64,000 nucleotides of DNA, from assembly GCF_900078335.1 (NCBI RefSeq), contig NZ_FKBR01000011.1:62001-126000 (forward strand), given 5' to 3'. Positions 16,624-25,709 of this stretch are shown here, piece after piece (positions within the stretch are counted from its first letter, which is position 1; each line of letters starts with the position of its first letter). The notes under the pieces are model-generated. The model ran no database searches. It worked only from the letters and a program-made list of their open reading frames with translations, and was not told where the DNA came from. A program made the translations under genes and the position numbers. The stretch is from Bordetella trematum (lineage in GTDB: Bacteria; Pseudomonadota; Gammaproteobacteria; Burkholderiales; Burkholderiaceae_B).

Positions 16624-17493
16624 ATGCCTGCCTCAAACCCCACCCTCATCTCGCCCCGCCAGTTTCCCGCGCTTTTCGCGGCGCGCGCCACCGACAGCCA
16701 CAAGGGCAGCTTCGGCACCCTGGGCGTGCTGGGCGGCGGCCCGGGCATGACCGGCGCGGCGCTGCTGGCCGCGCGGGCCGCGCTCAAACTGGGAGCCGGC
16801 AAGGTGCTGGTTGGCCTGGCCCAACAACCCAGCCCGTGGCCTTGCGACCCGCTGCAGCCGGAGTTGATGTTGCGCGACGCGGACAGCCTGCTCGATGAGC
16901 CCCTGGCCTATACCGCCTGGACCGCCGGCTGCGGCATCGGCGCCACCGACCACGCCGCCGGCCTGCTGACCCGCCTGCTGCGCCAGCGGGCCGACGCGGC
17001 CCTGGTGCTGGACGCCGATGCGCTCAACCTGCTGGCCCGGGGCGCGCTGGCGCCGGCGTGGGGCGCAGGCGTGGTTGTCCTGACCCCGCACCCCGCGGAA
17101 GCGGCCCGCTTGCTGGGCTGCGATACCGCCCGGATACAGGCCGACCGCCCGGCGGCAGCGCGCAGCCTGGCCCGGCGTTATGGCGCCTGGATAGTCCTCA
17201 AGGGGGCCGGCAGCCTGGTCTGCGCGCCCGATGGCCGTTGCCAGCGCAACCCCAGCGGCAATCCGGGCCTGGCCACGGCCGGCAGCGGCGACGTGCTGGC
17301 CGGCATGCTGGGCGCCCTGCTGGCTCAGCGCCTGCCCGTCGAGCAGGCCGTGCCGGCCGCCGTCTGGCTGCATGGCGCGGCCGCCGACGCCCTGGTGTCA
17401 CAGGGGGTGGGGCCGATCGGTCTGACGGCAGGCGAACTGGCCGATGCGGCCCGGCAGTTGCGAAATCAACACAAGCAAGTCGCTGATTTCTAA
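16624..17493 (+). CDS. nnrD: ADP/ATP-dependent NAD(P)H-hydrate dehydratase (NnrD)
   Basis: Repairs hydrated NAD(P)H back to NAD(P)H. 289 residues, matching the C-terminal dehydratase domain of YjeF without the epimerase half. Visible motifs: [28 protein letters not shown] near residue 25, [12 protein letters not shown] near 130, [15 protein letters not shown] near 150, [11 protein letters not shown] near 188, and [27 protein letters not shown] near 210, which holds the catalytic aspartate. The ATG at 16624 follows CCGGAG; longer in-frame starts lack a site. The partner epimerase is not in this window. Confidence 0.92.
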   Translation: MPASNPTLISPRQFPALFAARATDSHKGSFGTLGVLGGGPGMTGAALLAARAALKLGAGKVLVGLAQQPSPWPCDPLQPELMLRDADSLLDEPLAYTAWTAGCGIGATDHAAGLLTRLLRQRADAALVLDADALNLLARGALAPAWGAGVVVLTPHPAEAARLLGCDTARIQADRPAAARSLARRYGAWIVLKGAGSLVCAPDGRCQRNPSGNPGLATAGSGDVLAGMLGALLAQRLPVEQAVPAAVWLHGAAADALVSQGVGPIGLTAGELADAARQLRNQHKQVADF

Positions 17494-17527
17494 GAAATAC
17501 CGTCGAAAGTTCGCAAATTTACGACGT

Positions 17528-17543
17528 CTAGGGTTTTCCCTAG
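17528..17543. repeat. 16-bp perfect palindrome, upstream copy
   Basis: CTAGGG-TTTT-CCCTAG. The spacing to the downstream copy is 34 bp, about three helical turns, so a protein could bind both on one DNA face. It lies 9 bp upstream of the -35 box of the 77-residue gene. Confidence 0.8.
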
Positions 17544-17551
17544 GATTGCTC

Positions 17552-17580
17552 TTGCTTTCGCCTAGGGTTTTCCCTATAAT
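17552..17580 (+). promoter_or_regulatory. Strong promoter of the 77-residue gene
   Basis: TTGCTT (17552-17557) and a consensus TATAAT (17575-17580) are 17 bp apart. The downstream palindrome occupies the spacer and the start of the -10 box. Confidence 0.7.
17562..17577. repeat. Palindrome, downstream copy, overlapping the -10 box
   Basis: CTAGGG-TTTT-CCCTAT, identical to the upstream copy except the last base, which belongs to TATAAT. A protein bound here would cover the promoter core. Confidence 0.8.
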
Positions 17581-17620
17581 GGTTTTCACTGAGTAGAGAA
17601 ACCGAGACCTGGAGAAAGCA

Positions 17621-17854
17621 ATGTCTGATCTGACCCTGAACCACAATGCCCGCCTGACCGACTCCCTGGAGCGCGATCTGCTGCGCGGTGTGATGGAAGA
17701 ACAATCCGCCCTGCGCCCCGTCGCCGTCATCAAGCGCGTGGCCGGCAGCATCGGCCGCGGTGTGCGCGGTGTGTTCGCCTTCATCGACGAAGTCAACGAC
17801 GCCATGAACCAAGCGCGCGCCAAGAGCGCCCACTACACGGGTTCGCAGTGGTAA
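17621..17854 (+). CDS. Small protein of unknown function, 77 residues
   Basis: Not recognised. The product starts MSDLTLNHNARLTDSLERDLL and has a polar N-terminal half, a central basic/glycine stretch (KRVAGSIGRGVRGVF, about residues 39-53) that could be an amphipathic helix, and a polar end. No signal peptide, cysteine or metal motif. It has an excellent ribosome-binding site (GGAGAAAGCA before the ATG), a near-consensus promoter with two copies of a palindrome and a strong terminator, so it is a well-defined single-gene unit likely to be highly expressed and regulated. Codon use is like the neighbours. Confidence 0.85.
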   Translation: MSDLTLNHNARLTDSLERDLLRGVMEEQSALRPVAVIKRVAGSIGRGVRGVFAFIDEVNDAMNQARAKSAHYTGSQW

Positions 17855-17923
17855 TACCCGGCAGGGCCTGAGCGGCCTGCCAACGGCAGCGGCAGTCCGG
17901 GTCTCTTACCCGTTGCCGCAACG

Positions 17924-17951
17924 ACGCCCCGCCTCAAGCGGGGCGTTTTTC
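17924..17951 (+). terminator. Intrinsic terminator of the 77-residue gene
   Basis: GCCCCGC (17926-17932), loop CTCAA and GCGGGGC (17938-17944) followed by GTTTTTC. It separates the small gene from the importer operon. Confidence 0.85.
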
Positions 17952-18056
17952 ATGGCCGCGCCATGGACTCAGGGATAATCCTCAGTCGCCCGCCGCTCCC
18001 CGATGAAAAGCCTCAATATTCGTATGAAATAACGGTAAATCGCGCCAGAGGTCTCG

Positions 18057-18085
18057 TTGACAGGCCCCCATTGGCTATCAATAAT
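18057..18085 (+). promoter_or_regulatory. Promoter of the importer-hydrolase operon
   Basis: TTGACA (18057-18062), 17 bp, AATAAT (18080-18085). The predicted leader is only about 24 nt. A 14-bp palindrome, TTGGAGTACTCCAA at 18101-18114, contains the ribosome-binding site and could fold over it. Confidence 0.6.
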
Positions 18086-18115
18086 CCGGGCGGTAACCAT
18101 TTGGAGTACTCCAAC

Positions 18116-19741
18116 ATGAAGTCCCGCATTCTGATGGCCGCCCTGACGGCAGGCGCCGTGGCGCTGCCGGGCAGCGCCGCCCTGGCGCAGTCGCTGAAGA
18201 TCGCCCTGTCCTCCGAGCCTACCTCGGCCGACCCGCACTATCACAAGCAGACCCAGAACGACGCCTTCGCCGCCCACGTCTACAACTCGCTGGTGGGCCG
18301 TGACGCCGACATGAAGCTGCAGCCGTCGCTGGCGACGTCCTGGAAGAACCTGGACGACCTGACCTGGGAGTTCAAGCTGCGCGACGACGTGAAGTTCTCC
18401 AATGGCGAACCGTTCACCTCGGAAGACGTGCTGTTCACCATCTGCCGCACGCTGAACAACGAAACCAACGTATCGCAGTCGTACATGGACACGACCAAGC
18501 GCATCGCCGATGTGCAGACGCCGGATCCGTACACCGTCATCATCAAGACGGCCGCCCCGCTGCCGCTGCTGCCGGCCGAGTTCGCCCGCAGCCTGCCGAT
18601 CATCTGGAACGGCATCACCGAGCACGGCAAGCTCACGTTCGACCCCAAGAACGGCTGCGGCGTGACGGGCAAGTGGCCCACGGTGGCCGACTTCAACAAT
18701 GGCAAGTTCGCCATCGGCACCGGCCCCTACAAGCTGAAGTCGTACGTCAAGGGCACCGGCATCGAGCTGGAGCGCAATGACAACTACTGGGGCGAGAAGC
18801 CGCACTGGAAGGAAGTGAAGTTCGTGCCGGTGCCCAACGCGGGCCCGCGTCTGACCGGCCTGCTGTCGGGCGACTTCGACGTCATCGAGAACCCGGCCGC
18901 GCGCGACCTGCAGCGCATCAAGTCCAACCCCAAATTCGGCTATGTGGCCACGCCCTCGACCCGCCTGATCTTTTTCCAGCCGGACGTGGCGCGCAACCCC
19001 AGCCCCTTCGTGAAGTCGGCCGACGGCAAGAACCCGCTGCAGGACCTGCGCGTGCGCAAGGCCATCTCGATGGCCATCGACCGCAAGACCATCGTGGCGC
19101 GCCTGATGGATGGCCTGGCCACGCCCGCCAATCAATACATGCCCGACGGCATGTTCGGCGGCCTGCCCAACGCCCCCGAACTCAAGTACGACCCCGAAGG
19201 CGCCAAGAAGCTGCTGGCCGAGGCCGGCTACCCGAATGGCTTCGAAGTGACGCTCTCCAGCACCAACGACCGTTACGTCAACGACGGCCAGATCGTCCAG
19301 GCCGTGGCGCAGTACCTGTCGCGCGTGGGCATCAAGGCCAACGTCGACGCCATGACCGCTTCGATCTACTTCCCCAAGCGTGCCAAGCGCGAGTTCAGCC
19401 TCTCGATGGGCGGCTGGCCCTCCGAAGTGGGCGAGGCCTCGGGCCTGTTCCAGCTGTGGGTTGCCTCGCAGGACTCGCCCAAGGGCCTGGGCACCAGCAA
19501 CTACGGCGGTTTCTCGAACGCCGACTTCGACAAGGTCTACCTCGAGGCCATCGGCACGGTCGATCCCGCCAAGCGTGAAAAACTGCTGCAGCAATCGACG
19601 CAGATCGCCTTGGACAACGTGCCGCTGATCCCGCTGCACTTCGAAAGCAGCATCTGGGCCTTCCGCGACGGGCTGGACTATGAAGGGCGCCGTGACCAGT
19701 ACACGCTGGCCAACTCGGTGAAACCCGCCAGCAAGAAGTAA
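18116..19741 (+). CDS. ABC transporter substrate-binding protein, peptide family (SBP_bac_5)
   Basis: 541 residues with a signal peptide ending near SAALAQ (residue 24), so periplasmic. Family motifs: PTSADPHYHKQTQNDAFAAHVYNSLVGRD near residue 35, LRDDVKFSNGEPFTSEDVLFTICR near 90, and GTGPYKLKSYVKGTGIELERNDNYWG near 200. The peptide/nickel/opine family binds di- or oligopeptides and many other solutes. The ATG at 18116 gives the proper signal peptide; earlier in-frame starts do not. It opens an eight-gene plus-strand operon whose three hydrolases hint at an amide- or peptide-linked ligand. Confidence 0.93.
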   Translation: MKSRILMAALTAGAVALPGSAALAQSLKIALSSEPTSADPHYHKQTQNDAFAAHVYNSLVGRDADMKLQPSLATSWKNLDDLTWEFKLRDDVKFSNGEPFTSEDVLFTICRTLNNETNVSQSYMDTTKRIADVQTPDPYTVIIKTAAPLPLLPAEFARSLPIIWNGITEHGKLTFDPKNGCGVTGKWPTVADFNNGKFAIGTGPYKLKSYVKGTGIELERNDNYWGEKPHWKEVKFVPVPNAGPRLTGLLSGDFDVIENPAARDLQRIKSNPKFGYVATPSTRLIFFQPDVARNPSPFVKSADGKNPLQDLRVRKAISMAIDRKTIVARLMDGLATPANQYMPDGMFGGLPNAPELKYDPEGAKKLLAEAGYPNGFEVTLSSTNDRYVNDGQIVQAVAQYLSRVGIKANVDAMTASIYFPKRAKREFSLSMGGWPSEVGEASGLFQLWVASQDSPKGLGTSNYGGFSNADFDKVYLEAIGTVDPAKREKLLQQSTQIALDNVPLIPLHFESSIWAFRDGLDYEGRRDQYTLANSVKPASKK

Positions 19742-19873
19742 ACCGGGCCGGGCCGCCGCTGTACATGACAGAGAGGCCCGACCTCGAGGGCGCCGCCGAT
19801 GGTGGCGCCCTCGTGCCTTTCTGGAGGGCCGATTGCGATGCTTTTACAATCGCGCCCGCATTCCGGAGTTTTT

Positions 19874-20833
19874 ATGTCCCATACCCCCTCCCGCCCGTTT
19901 GAACTGTCCTGTCCCGACCTGGCTCAGGAACGCCTCGGCAACACCGCCACCCCTGGTGTCTGGCACTTCGACTCAGGACAAGGCGGCCGCCAGGTCCTGC
20001 TGACGGCACTCATCCATGGCAATGAGCTGTGCGGCGCCTGGGCGCTCAAGACCCTGCTGGCCAGCGGGCTGCGCCCCCGGCGCGGCACCCTGACGCTGGC
20101 GTTCTGCAACCTGGCGGCCTTCGACCGCTTCGACCCGGCGGACTACGCCCGCTCACGCTTCGTGGACGAAGACATGAACCGTGTCTGGAGCGCCGACAAG
20201 CTGGCCGACGGCGACAGCCAGGAGCGGCGCCGCGCCCGCGAACTGCGCCCCTGGGTCGATCGCGCCGACTGGCTGCTCGACTTCCATTCGATGAGCAACG
20301 CCGACGAGCCGCTACAGCTCTCGGGCCTGGCGCCGCGCAACATCGAGCTGGCCTGTGCGCTGGGCAGCCCCGCCCATGTCGTGGCCGACGCCGGCCATGC
20401 GGCGGGCGTGCGCCTGCGCGATTACGGCCGCTTCGCCGTCGACGGCGACCCGCAGACCCGTTCGCTGCTGATCGAGTGCGGCTTTCACGGCGCCCCCGAA
20501 AGCCGCGCCGTGGCGCTGGATGTCATGGCACGCTTCCTGCTGGCCAGCGAGCTCATCGACACCGACGATCTGCCCGAAGGCTGGCTGCGCCCGGCCACAC
20601 GGGCGCCGCAAGCCTTGCGGGTGACCGATGCGGTGGCCGCCCGCAGCACGGACTTCCGTTTTGCCCAGGACTGGCAAAGTCTGCAGGCGCTGCCCGAGGC
20701 CGGCACGATCATCGGCTGGTCGGATGGACAGCCCGTGACCACGCCCTACGACAACTGCGTGCTCATCATGCCGTCGCTGGCCAATCTGCGCCCGGGCGTC
20801 ACGGTGTGCCGGCTGGCCCAGCCCCTGGCCTGA
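19874..20833 (+). CDS. Succinylglutamate desuccinylase/aspartoacylase family zinc hydrolase
   Basis: 319 residues. LLTALIHGNELCGAWALKTLL near residue 40 contains the HxxE zinc pair (His47, Glu50), and WLLDFHSMSNADEPLQLSG carries the third ligand histidine. FVDEDMNRVWS is the family's N-R substrate-carboxylate motif. Known members deacylate N-acetylaspartate or N-succinylglutamate. It sits between the binding protein and permease genes of the importer, so it probably acts on the imported solute in the cytoplasm; no signal peptide. The ATG at 19874 has CCGGAG upstream. Confidence 0.88.
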   Translation: MSHTPSRPFELSCPDLAQERLGNTATPGVWHFDSGQGGRQVLLTALIHGNELCGAWALKTLLASGLRPRRGTLTLAFCNLAAFDRFDPADYARSRFVDEDMNRVWSADKLADGDSQERRRARELRPWVDRADWLLDFHSMSNADEPLQLSGLAPRNIELACALGSPAHVVADAGHAAGVRLRDYGRFAVDGDPQTRSLLIECGFHGAPESRAVALDVMARFLLASELIDTDDLPEGWLRPATRAPQALRVTDAVAARSTDFRFAQDWQSLQALPEAGTIIGWSDGQPVTTPYDNCVLIMPSLANLRPGVTVCRLAQPLA

Positions 20834-20896
20834 GCCTTGGGCGCGCGCCATCCCCGCGCGCCCGCCCTCCCTTAAGACCACCAAGGAAATCGAAAC

Positions 20897-21874
20897 GTGG
20901 CCTTGTTTATTCTTCGCAGGCTGATCCAGAGCCTGTTTGTCCTGCTGGCGGTATCCGTCGTGGTGTTCCTGGCGGTCTACGCCGTGGGCGACCCGATCGA
21001 ACTGCTGGTCAGCCCGGAAGCCAGCGTGGAAGCCCGCCAGGCGATGATCACCCGCCTGGGCCTGGACCTGCCCGTCTGGGAGCAATACCTGCGCTTCCTG
21101 TGGCGGGCCCTGCATGGCGATCTGGGCAATTCTTTCGTCCATGGCATTCCGGCCATCGAACTGATCGTGCAACGTATTCCGGCGACCTTCGAGCTGGTGT
21201 TCGTGGCCATCATGCTGACCGTGGTGCTGGGCATCCCGCTGGGTCTGCTGGCCGGCCTCAAGCGCGAACAACCGCTGGGCCGGGGCATCATGGCCGGCTC
21301 GGTGCTGGGCTTTTCGCTGCCGAACTTCTGGCAGGGCATGATGCTGATCCTGCTGTTCTCGGTCTGGCTGGGCGTGCTGCCGGCCTCGGGACGCGGGCCC
21401 ACGATCAATGTGTTCGGCATTCCGCTGTCGATCTTCTCGGCCGAAGGCTGGTCGCACCTGATCATGCCGGCCATCAACCTGAGCCTGGCCAACATTGCGC
21501 TGATCCTGCGCATGACGGCCACCGGCGTGGGCGAGGCGCAATCGCAGGAGTACGTGAAATTCGCGCGCGCCAAGGGCATCAAGCCCGGGCGCATCGTGCG
21601 CCGTCACATCCTGCGCAACATCCTGATCCCCGTGGTGACCGTGATCGGCATGGAATTCGGCCAGCTGATCGCCTATTCGACCATCACCGAGACGGTCTTC
21701 GCCTGGCCCGGCATGGGCAAGCTGCTGATCGACAGCGTCTACCAGCTCGACCGCCCCGTGGTGGTGGCCTACGTGATGCTGGTCACGCTGATCTTCGTCA
21801 TCATCAACCTCGTCGTCGACATCATGTACGCTGCGCTCGATCCGCGCGTGCAGCTGGTCGCCCCCGCTCAATAA
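20897..21874 (+). CDS. ABC transporter permease, DppB type
   Basis: 325 residues, six predicted helices. ALFILRRLIQSLFVLLAVS opens as in DppB/OppB; ARQAMITRLGLDLPVWEQYLRFL and the cytoplasmic EAA loop SQEYVKFARAKGIKPGRIVRRHILRN near residue 215 mark the ATPase contact. Starts with GTG after AAGGAAATCGAAAC. It pairs with the DppC-type gene 11 bp downstream. Confidence 0.94.
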   Translation: MALFILRRLIQSLFVLLAVSVVVFLAVYAVGDPIELLVSPEASVEARQAMITRLGLDLPVWEQYLRFLWRALHGDLGNSFVHGIPAIELIVQRIPATFELVFVAIMLTVVLGIPLGLLAGLKREQPLGRGIMAGSVLGFSLPNFWQGMMLILLFSVWLGVLPASGRGPTINVFGIPLSIFSAEGWSHLIMPAINLSLANIALILRMTATGVGEAQSQEYVKFARAKGIKPGRIVRRHILRNILIPVVTVIGMEFGQLIAYSTITETVFAWPGMGKLLIDSVYQLDRPVVVAYVMLVTLIFVIINLVVDIMYAALDPRVQLVAPAQ

Positions 21875-21885
21875 GGTGACTCGCC

Positions 21886-22806
21886 ATGGCACTTTCTCCT
21901 AGCAATGGCCGCACGCGCACCGTCGCGCCGCTGTCCGAAACGCCGGCCCGCGCCCGCATCCTCAAGCGGCTGCACAGCCGCCCGACCGTGCGCGGCTCGG
22001 TCACGGCGCTGGTCATCCTGATCGCCGTGGTAATGCTGGCGCCGCTGTTCGCGCCGCAGAACCCCTACGACCTGGCCAACCTCAACCTGCTCGACGGCCG
22101 CCTGGAACCGTACTCGCCGATGACCGACGGCGGCTACTACTGGCTGGGCACCGACGACCAGGGGCGCGACATGCTCAGCGCCATCCTGTATGGCCTGCGC
22201 ATCAGCCTGATGGTGGGCCTGACCGCCGTGGCCCTGGCCACCGCCATCGGCAGCCTGGCCGGCCTGGTCGCCGCCTATGCCGGCGGCATCGTCGACACCA
22301 TCATCATGCGTCTGGTGGACTTCATCCTGGGCTTTCCGACCATTCTGGTGGCCCTGGTGCTGCTGGCCATGATGGGGCGCGGGGTGGACAAGGTCATCCT
22401 GGCGCTGGTGATCGTGCAGTGGGCGCATTACGCGCGCATCATGCGCGGCCGCGCGCTGCAGGAGCGGCGCAAGGAATATGTCGAGGCAGCGTCCAACCTG
22501 GGCTTCCCCGCCTGGCGCATCATCCTCTTTCACCTGCTGCCCAACTGCCTGGCGCCGGTGATGGTGTTCGCCACCGTGCAGATCGCCAATGCCATCGTGC
22601 TGGAAGCCACGCTGTCGTTCCTGGGAGTGGGCGTGCCCATCACCGAGCCGTCGCTGGGCCTGCTGATCGCCAACGGCTTTCAGTACCTGCTGTCGGGCGA
22701 CTACTGGATCAGCCTGTTCCCCGGCCTGGCCCTGCTGTTCCTCATTCTGACCATCAACATCGTGGGCGACCGCCTGCGTGAAAGCCTGGATCCGCGACGA
22801 GCATGA
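21886..22806 (+). CDS. ABC transporter permease, DppC type
   Basis: 306 residues with the N-terminal extension and first helix typical of DppC/OppC. HWLGTDDQGRDM-like sequence appears as YYWLGTDDQGRDMLSAILYGLRIS near residue 85; the EAA loop is RRKEYVEAASNLGFPAWRIILFHLLPN near 200; the end DRLRESLDPR is family standard. Overlaps the first ATPase gene by 4 bp. Confidence 0.94.
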   Translation: MALSPSNGRTRTVAPLSETPARARILKRLHSRPTVRGSVTALVILIAVVMLAPLFAPQNPYDLANLNLLDGRLEPYSPMTDGGYYWLGTDDQGRDMLSAILYGLRISLMVGLTAVALATAIGSLAGLVAAYAGGIVDTIIMRLVDFILGFPTILVALVLLAMMGRGVDKVILALVIVQWAHYARIMRGRALQERRKEYVEAASNLGFPAWRIILFHLLPNCLAPVMVFATVQIANAIVLEATLSFLGVGVPITEPSLGLLIANGFQYLLSGDYWISLFPGLALLFLILTINIVGDRLRESLDPRRA

Positions 22807-23780
22807 GCGACACTATTCTCGATGTGCGCGGCCTGCGCACCGCATTTCATACCGAAGCCGGCGCCTGGCCGGCGGTCGACGGCGTCGACCTTTCCGTCAA
22901 GCGCGGCGAGATCGTCGGCCTGGTGGGCGAATCCGGCTCGGGCAAATCCGTGACCGGCTTCTCGCTGCTGGGCTTGATCGACCCGCCCGGCGAAGTCATC
23001 GAAGGCGAGGTGCTCTTCAAGGGGCAGGACCTGCGCAAGTACAGCGAAGAGCAGATGCGCCAGCTGCGCGGCAATCGCATCGCCATGATCTTCCAGGATC
23101 CGCTGATGACGCTCAATCCCGTGCTGAAGGTCGGCGAGCAGATGCTCGAAGCCATCCTGACGCACGAGAACGTGTCCAAACAGGCGGCCCTGGAGCGCTG
23201 CCGCGAAGCGCTCGCCATGGTGGGCATCCCCTCGCCAGAGAAACGCCTGGACAGCTATCCGCACGAGTTCTCCGGCGGGATGCGCCAGCGCGTGGCCATC
23301 GCCATCGCCATGCTCAACCGCCCCGACCTGATCATCTGCGACGAGCCGACCACGGCGCTGGACGTGACCATCCAGGGCCAGATCCTCTACCGCATGCAGG
23401 AGATCTGCCGCGAGCACCAGACCGCGCTCATCTGGATCACGCACGATCTGGGCGTGGTGGCCGAACTGGCCGACAAGGTGGCCGTGATGTATGCCGGGCG
23501 CATCGTCGAGGCCGGCCCGGTCAACGATGTGCTGGACGCGCCACGCCATCCCTATACGCGCGGCCTGCTCGACTCGATGCCGGCGCAATCGCCACCCGGC
23601 TCCCGTCTGCACCAGATCAACGGCATGGCGCCCACACTGTCGGCACGCCCTTCGGGCTGTGCCTTCCGGCCGCGCTGCCCCTATGCCATCCCGCGCTGCA
23701 CCGAGCAGCCTCCCGCCGTCATCCACGAAGGCTCGCGCAGCTTCCGCTGCTATGTGCCGCTTGCCCGCGAGGCCGCATGA
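22803..23780 (+). CDS. ABC transporter ATP-binding protein, DppD type
   Basis: 325 residues. Walker A GESGSGKS near residue 42, Q loop [12 protein letters not shown] near 97, signature [14 protein letters not shown] near 158, Walker [13 protein letters not shown] near 177 and H loop [12 protein letters not shown]. The C-terminal oligopeptide domain includes [12 protein letters not shown], with the cysteines seen in this group, some of which bind an iron-sulfur cluster. Overlaps both neighbours by 4 bp. Confidence 0.95.
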   Translation: MSDTILDVRGLRTAFHTEAGAWPAVDGVDLSVKRGEIVGLVGESGSGKSVTGFSLLGLIDPPGEVIEGEVLFKGQDLRKYSEEQMRQLRGNRIAMIFQDPLMTLNPVLKVGEQMLEAILTHENVSKQAALERCREALAMVGIPSPEKRLDSYPHEFSGGMRQRVAIAIAMLNRPDLIICDEPTTALDVTIQGQILYRMQEICREHQTALIWITHDLGVVAELADKVAVMYAGRIVEAGPVNDVLDAPRHPYTRGLLDSMPAQSPPGSRLHQINGMAPTLSARPSGCAFRPRCPYAIPRCTEQPPAVIHEGSRSFRCYVPLAREAA

Positions 23781-24787
23781 CCCAGAACGAATCCCCCGTT
23801 ATCGAACTGCGCGACGTCCACAAGCGCTTTGAAAGCCGCCCCGATATGGCGCAGCGCCTGCTCTCCCTGGCCGGCAAACCGATCGACCGGCGCACCGTGC
23901 ACGCCGTCAACGGCGTGTCCCTGTCGGTGGCGCGCGGCGAGGTGGTCGGCCTGGTGGGTGAATCCGGCTGCGGCAAGTCGACGCTGGGCCGCGTGGTGGC
24001 AGGCCTGCATGGCGCCAGCGCCGGCCAGCTGTTCTACCAGGGCCGCGAGGTCAAGACGCTGAGCGGCGCCGACAAGCTCGCCTATACCCTGGGCGTGCAG
24101 ATGATCTTCCAGGATCCGCAGGCTTCGCTGAACCCGCGCCAGCGTCTGCACCAGATCCTGGGCGAAGCGCTCAAGGTGCACAAGCTGGTGCCGGCTGCCG
24201 AGATCCCCGAGCGGGTGGACCGCGCCCTGGCCGAGGTGGGCCTGGACCGCGAGTACCGCGATCGCTTTCCGCACCAGATCTCCGGCGGCCAGCGCCAGCG
24301 CATCGGCATCGCGCGCGCCTTGCTGGTCAACCCCAAGTTCCTGGTGTGCGACGAACCGGTCGCCGCGCTCGACGTGTCCATCCAGGCGCAGGTGATCAAT
24401 CTGTTCATGGACCTGCGCGAACAGCACGGCTTCACCTATCTGTTCATCAGCCACGATCTGGGCGTAGTGCGCCACATCTCCGACCGGGTGGCCATCATGT
24501 ATCTGGGCAAGATCGTCGAGCAGGCCAGCGCCAGCGAAATCTTCGCCCGGCCCAATCACCCGTACACTCAAGCCTTGATGGCCGAAGTGCCCGACGTGAG
24601 CCGGCGTGGGCGCGCCTTCACGCCGATCCGGGGCGAGATCCCCTCGCCCCTGAATCCGCCGTCGGGATGCACCTTCCATCCGCGCTGCCCGCATGCCATG
24701 CCGCGCTGCAAGGAAGAAGTGCCGGTCCTCAAGACTATCGCTCCGGGCCACGTGTCGGCCTGTCACCTCAACGACGTTCCCGCCTGA
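23777..24787 (+). CDS. ABC transporter ATP-binding protein, DppF type
   Basis: 336 residues. Walker A GESGCGKST near residue 58, Q loop MIFQDPQASLNPRQRL near 110, signature SGGQRQRIGIARALL near 172, Walker B FLVCDEPVAALD near 195, H loop FISHDLGVVRHIS, and C-terminal FHPRCPHAMPRC. The ATG at 23777 lies in the ATGA overlap with the DppD-type gene. A much longer reading frame covers it from 22778 but the upstream part is only a shadow of the preceding gene. Confidence 0.95.
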   Translation: MTQNESPVIELRDVHKRFESRPDMAQRLLSLAGKPIDRRTVHAVNGVSLSVARGEVVGLVGESGCGKSTLGRVVAGLHGASAGQLFYQGREVKTLSGADKLAYTLGVQMIFQDPQASLNPRQRLHQILGEALKVHKLVPAAEIPERVDRALAEVGLDREYRDRFPHQISGGQRQRIGIARALLVNPKFLVCDEPVAALDVSIQAQVINLFMDLREQHGFTYLFISHDLGVVRHISDRVAIMYLGKIVEQASASEIFARPNHPYTQALMAEVPDVSRRGRAFTPIRGEIPSPLNPPSGCTFHPRCPHAMPRCKEEVPVLKTIAPGHVSACHLNDVPA

Positions 24788-24789
24788 AT

Positions 24790-25695
24790 ATGAAACCCGC
24801 CGAACTGAGCAACGTCGATCGCATGGCCATTGAACTGGGCCATGCCGGACGCAACAGCTTTGTGTACATCGACGACGACCGCAACGCCGATCGTCCCTTC
24901 ACCCTGAACACCTATCGCCCGTACGGCTACACGCCCGAGGACCCGGTGGTCGTGGTGCAGCACGGTGTGCTGCGCAACGGCGACGAGTACCGCGACTTCT
25001 GGATTCCCGCGGCCGACAAGCACCGCCTGCTGATCGTGGCACTGACTTTCTCCAATGAGATCTGGCCGGGCGTCGAAAGCTACAACAACGGCCGCGCCTT
25101 CAGCGCCGGCGGCAATCCGCGCCACCTCGATGGCTGGACCTACGCCCTGGTCGCCAATGTGCTCAGGGACCTGGCCGCCTCGGGCGTGTCGAACTGCCAG
25201 CCGGCCTATCTGTTCGGCCACTCGGCCGGCGGCCAGTTCGTGCATCGCCTGATGAGCTCGCAGCCGCATACGCCGTTCGCCGGCGTCATCACCGCCAACC
25301 CGGGCTGGTACACGCTGCCCGACCTGACACTGCCCTATCCGGAAGGCATGGGCGGCGTCGGCCTGACCGATCAGCACCTGGCCCGCCTGCTGGCTTATCC
25401 CATGATCATCCTGGCCGGCGACCAGGACACCGACACCAGCGACCCCAACCTGCCGGCCCAGCCCGAAGCCCTGCGCCAGGGCCCGCACCGCTACGCGCGC
25501 GCCCAGCATTACTTCGAGGCCGGCCGCCAGGCCGCCGAGCGTCTGGGCCTGCCTTTCGGCTGGCGCTTGCAAAGCGTGCCCGGCATCGGGCACGATGGTC
25601 GTGCCATGTCTGCCGTCGCCGCCCACCTGTGGTTTGACGGCGGCATGCCCGACGCCGCCACGCTGGCCGACCTGGCTGGCGATCATTCCGCCTGA
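24790..25695 (+). CDS. Alpha/beta hydrolase (esterase/PHB depolymerase-like), cytoplasmic
   Basis: 301 residues. The nucleophile elbow is in YLFGHSAGGQFVHRLM near residue 142; other anchors are VVVVQHGVLRNGDEYRDFWIPAADKHRLLIVALTF near 55 and ILAGDQDTDTSDPN with the acid near 218, then VPGIGHDGRAM with the histidine near 275. No signal peptide. The start codon lies 2 bp after the upstream stop, so translation is coupled to the transporter ATPase. It probably hydrolyses an ester or amide in the imported solute; actual substrate unknown. Confidence 0.85.
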   Translation: MKPAELSNVDRMAIELGHAGRNSFVYIDDDRNADRPFTLNTYRPYGYTPEDPVVVVQHGVLRNGDEYRDFWIPAADKHRLLIVALTFSNEIWPGVESYNNGRAFSAGGNPRHLDGWTYALVANVLRDLAASGVSNCQPAYLFGHSAGGQFVHRLMSSQPHTPFAGVITANPGWYTLPDLTLPYPEGMGGVGLTDQHLARLLAYPMIILAGDQDTDTSDPNLPAQPEALRQGPHRYARAQHYFEAGRQAAERLGLPFGWRLQSVPGIGHDGRAMSAVAAHLWFDGGMPDAATLADLAGDHSA

Positions 25696-25709
25696 ATCCG
25701 TACAAAGCC

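Noticed and set aside
22778-24787. A 669-codon frame that could read as a fused ABC ATPase
   Set aside because: Only its second half is a real ATPase; the first half is an off-frame shadow of the DppD-type gene. The true start is the ATG at 23777.
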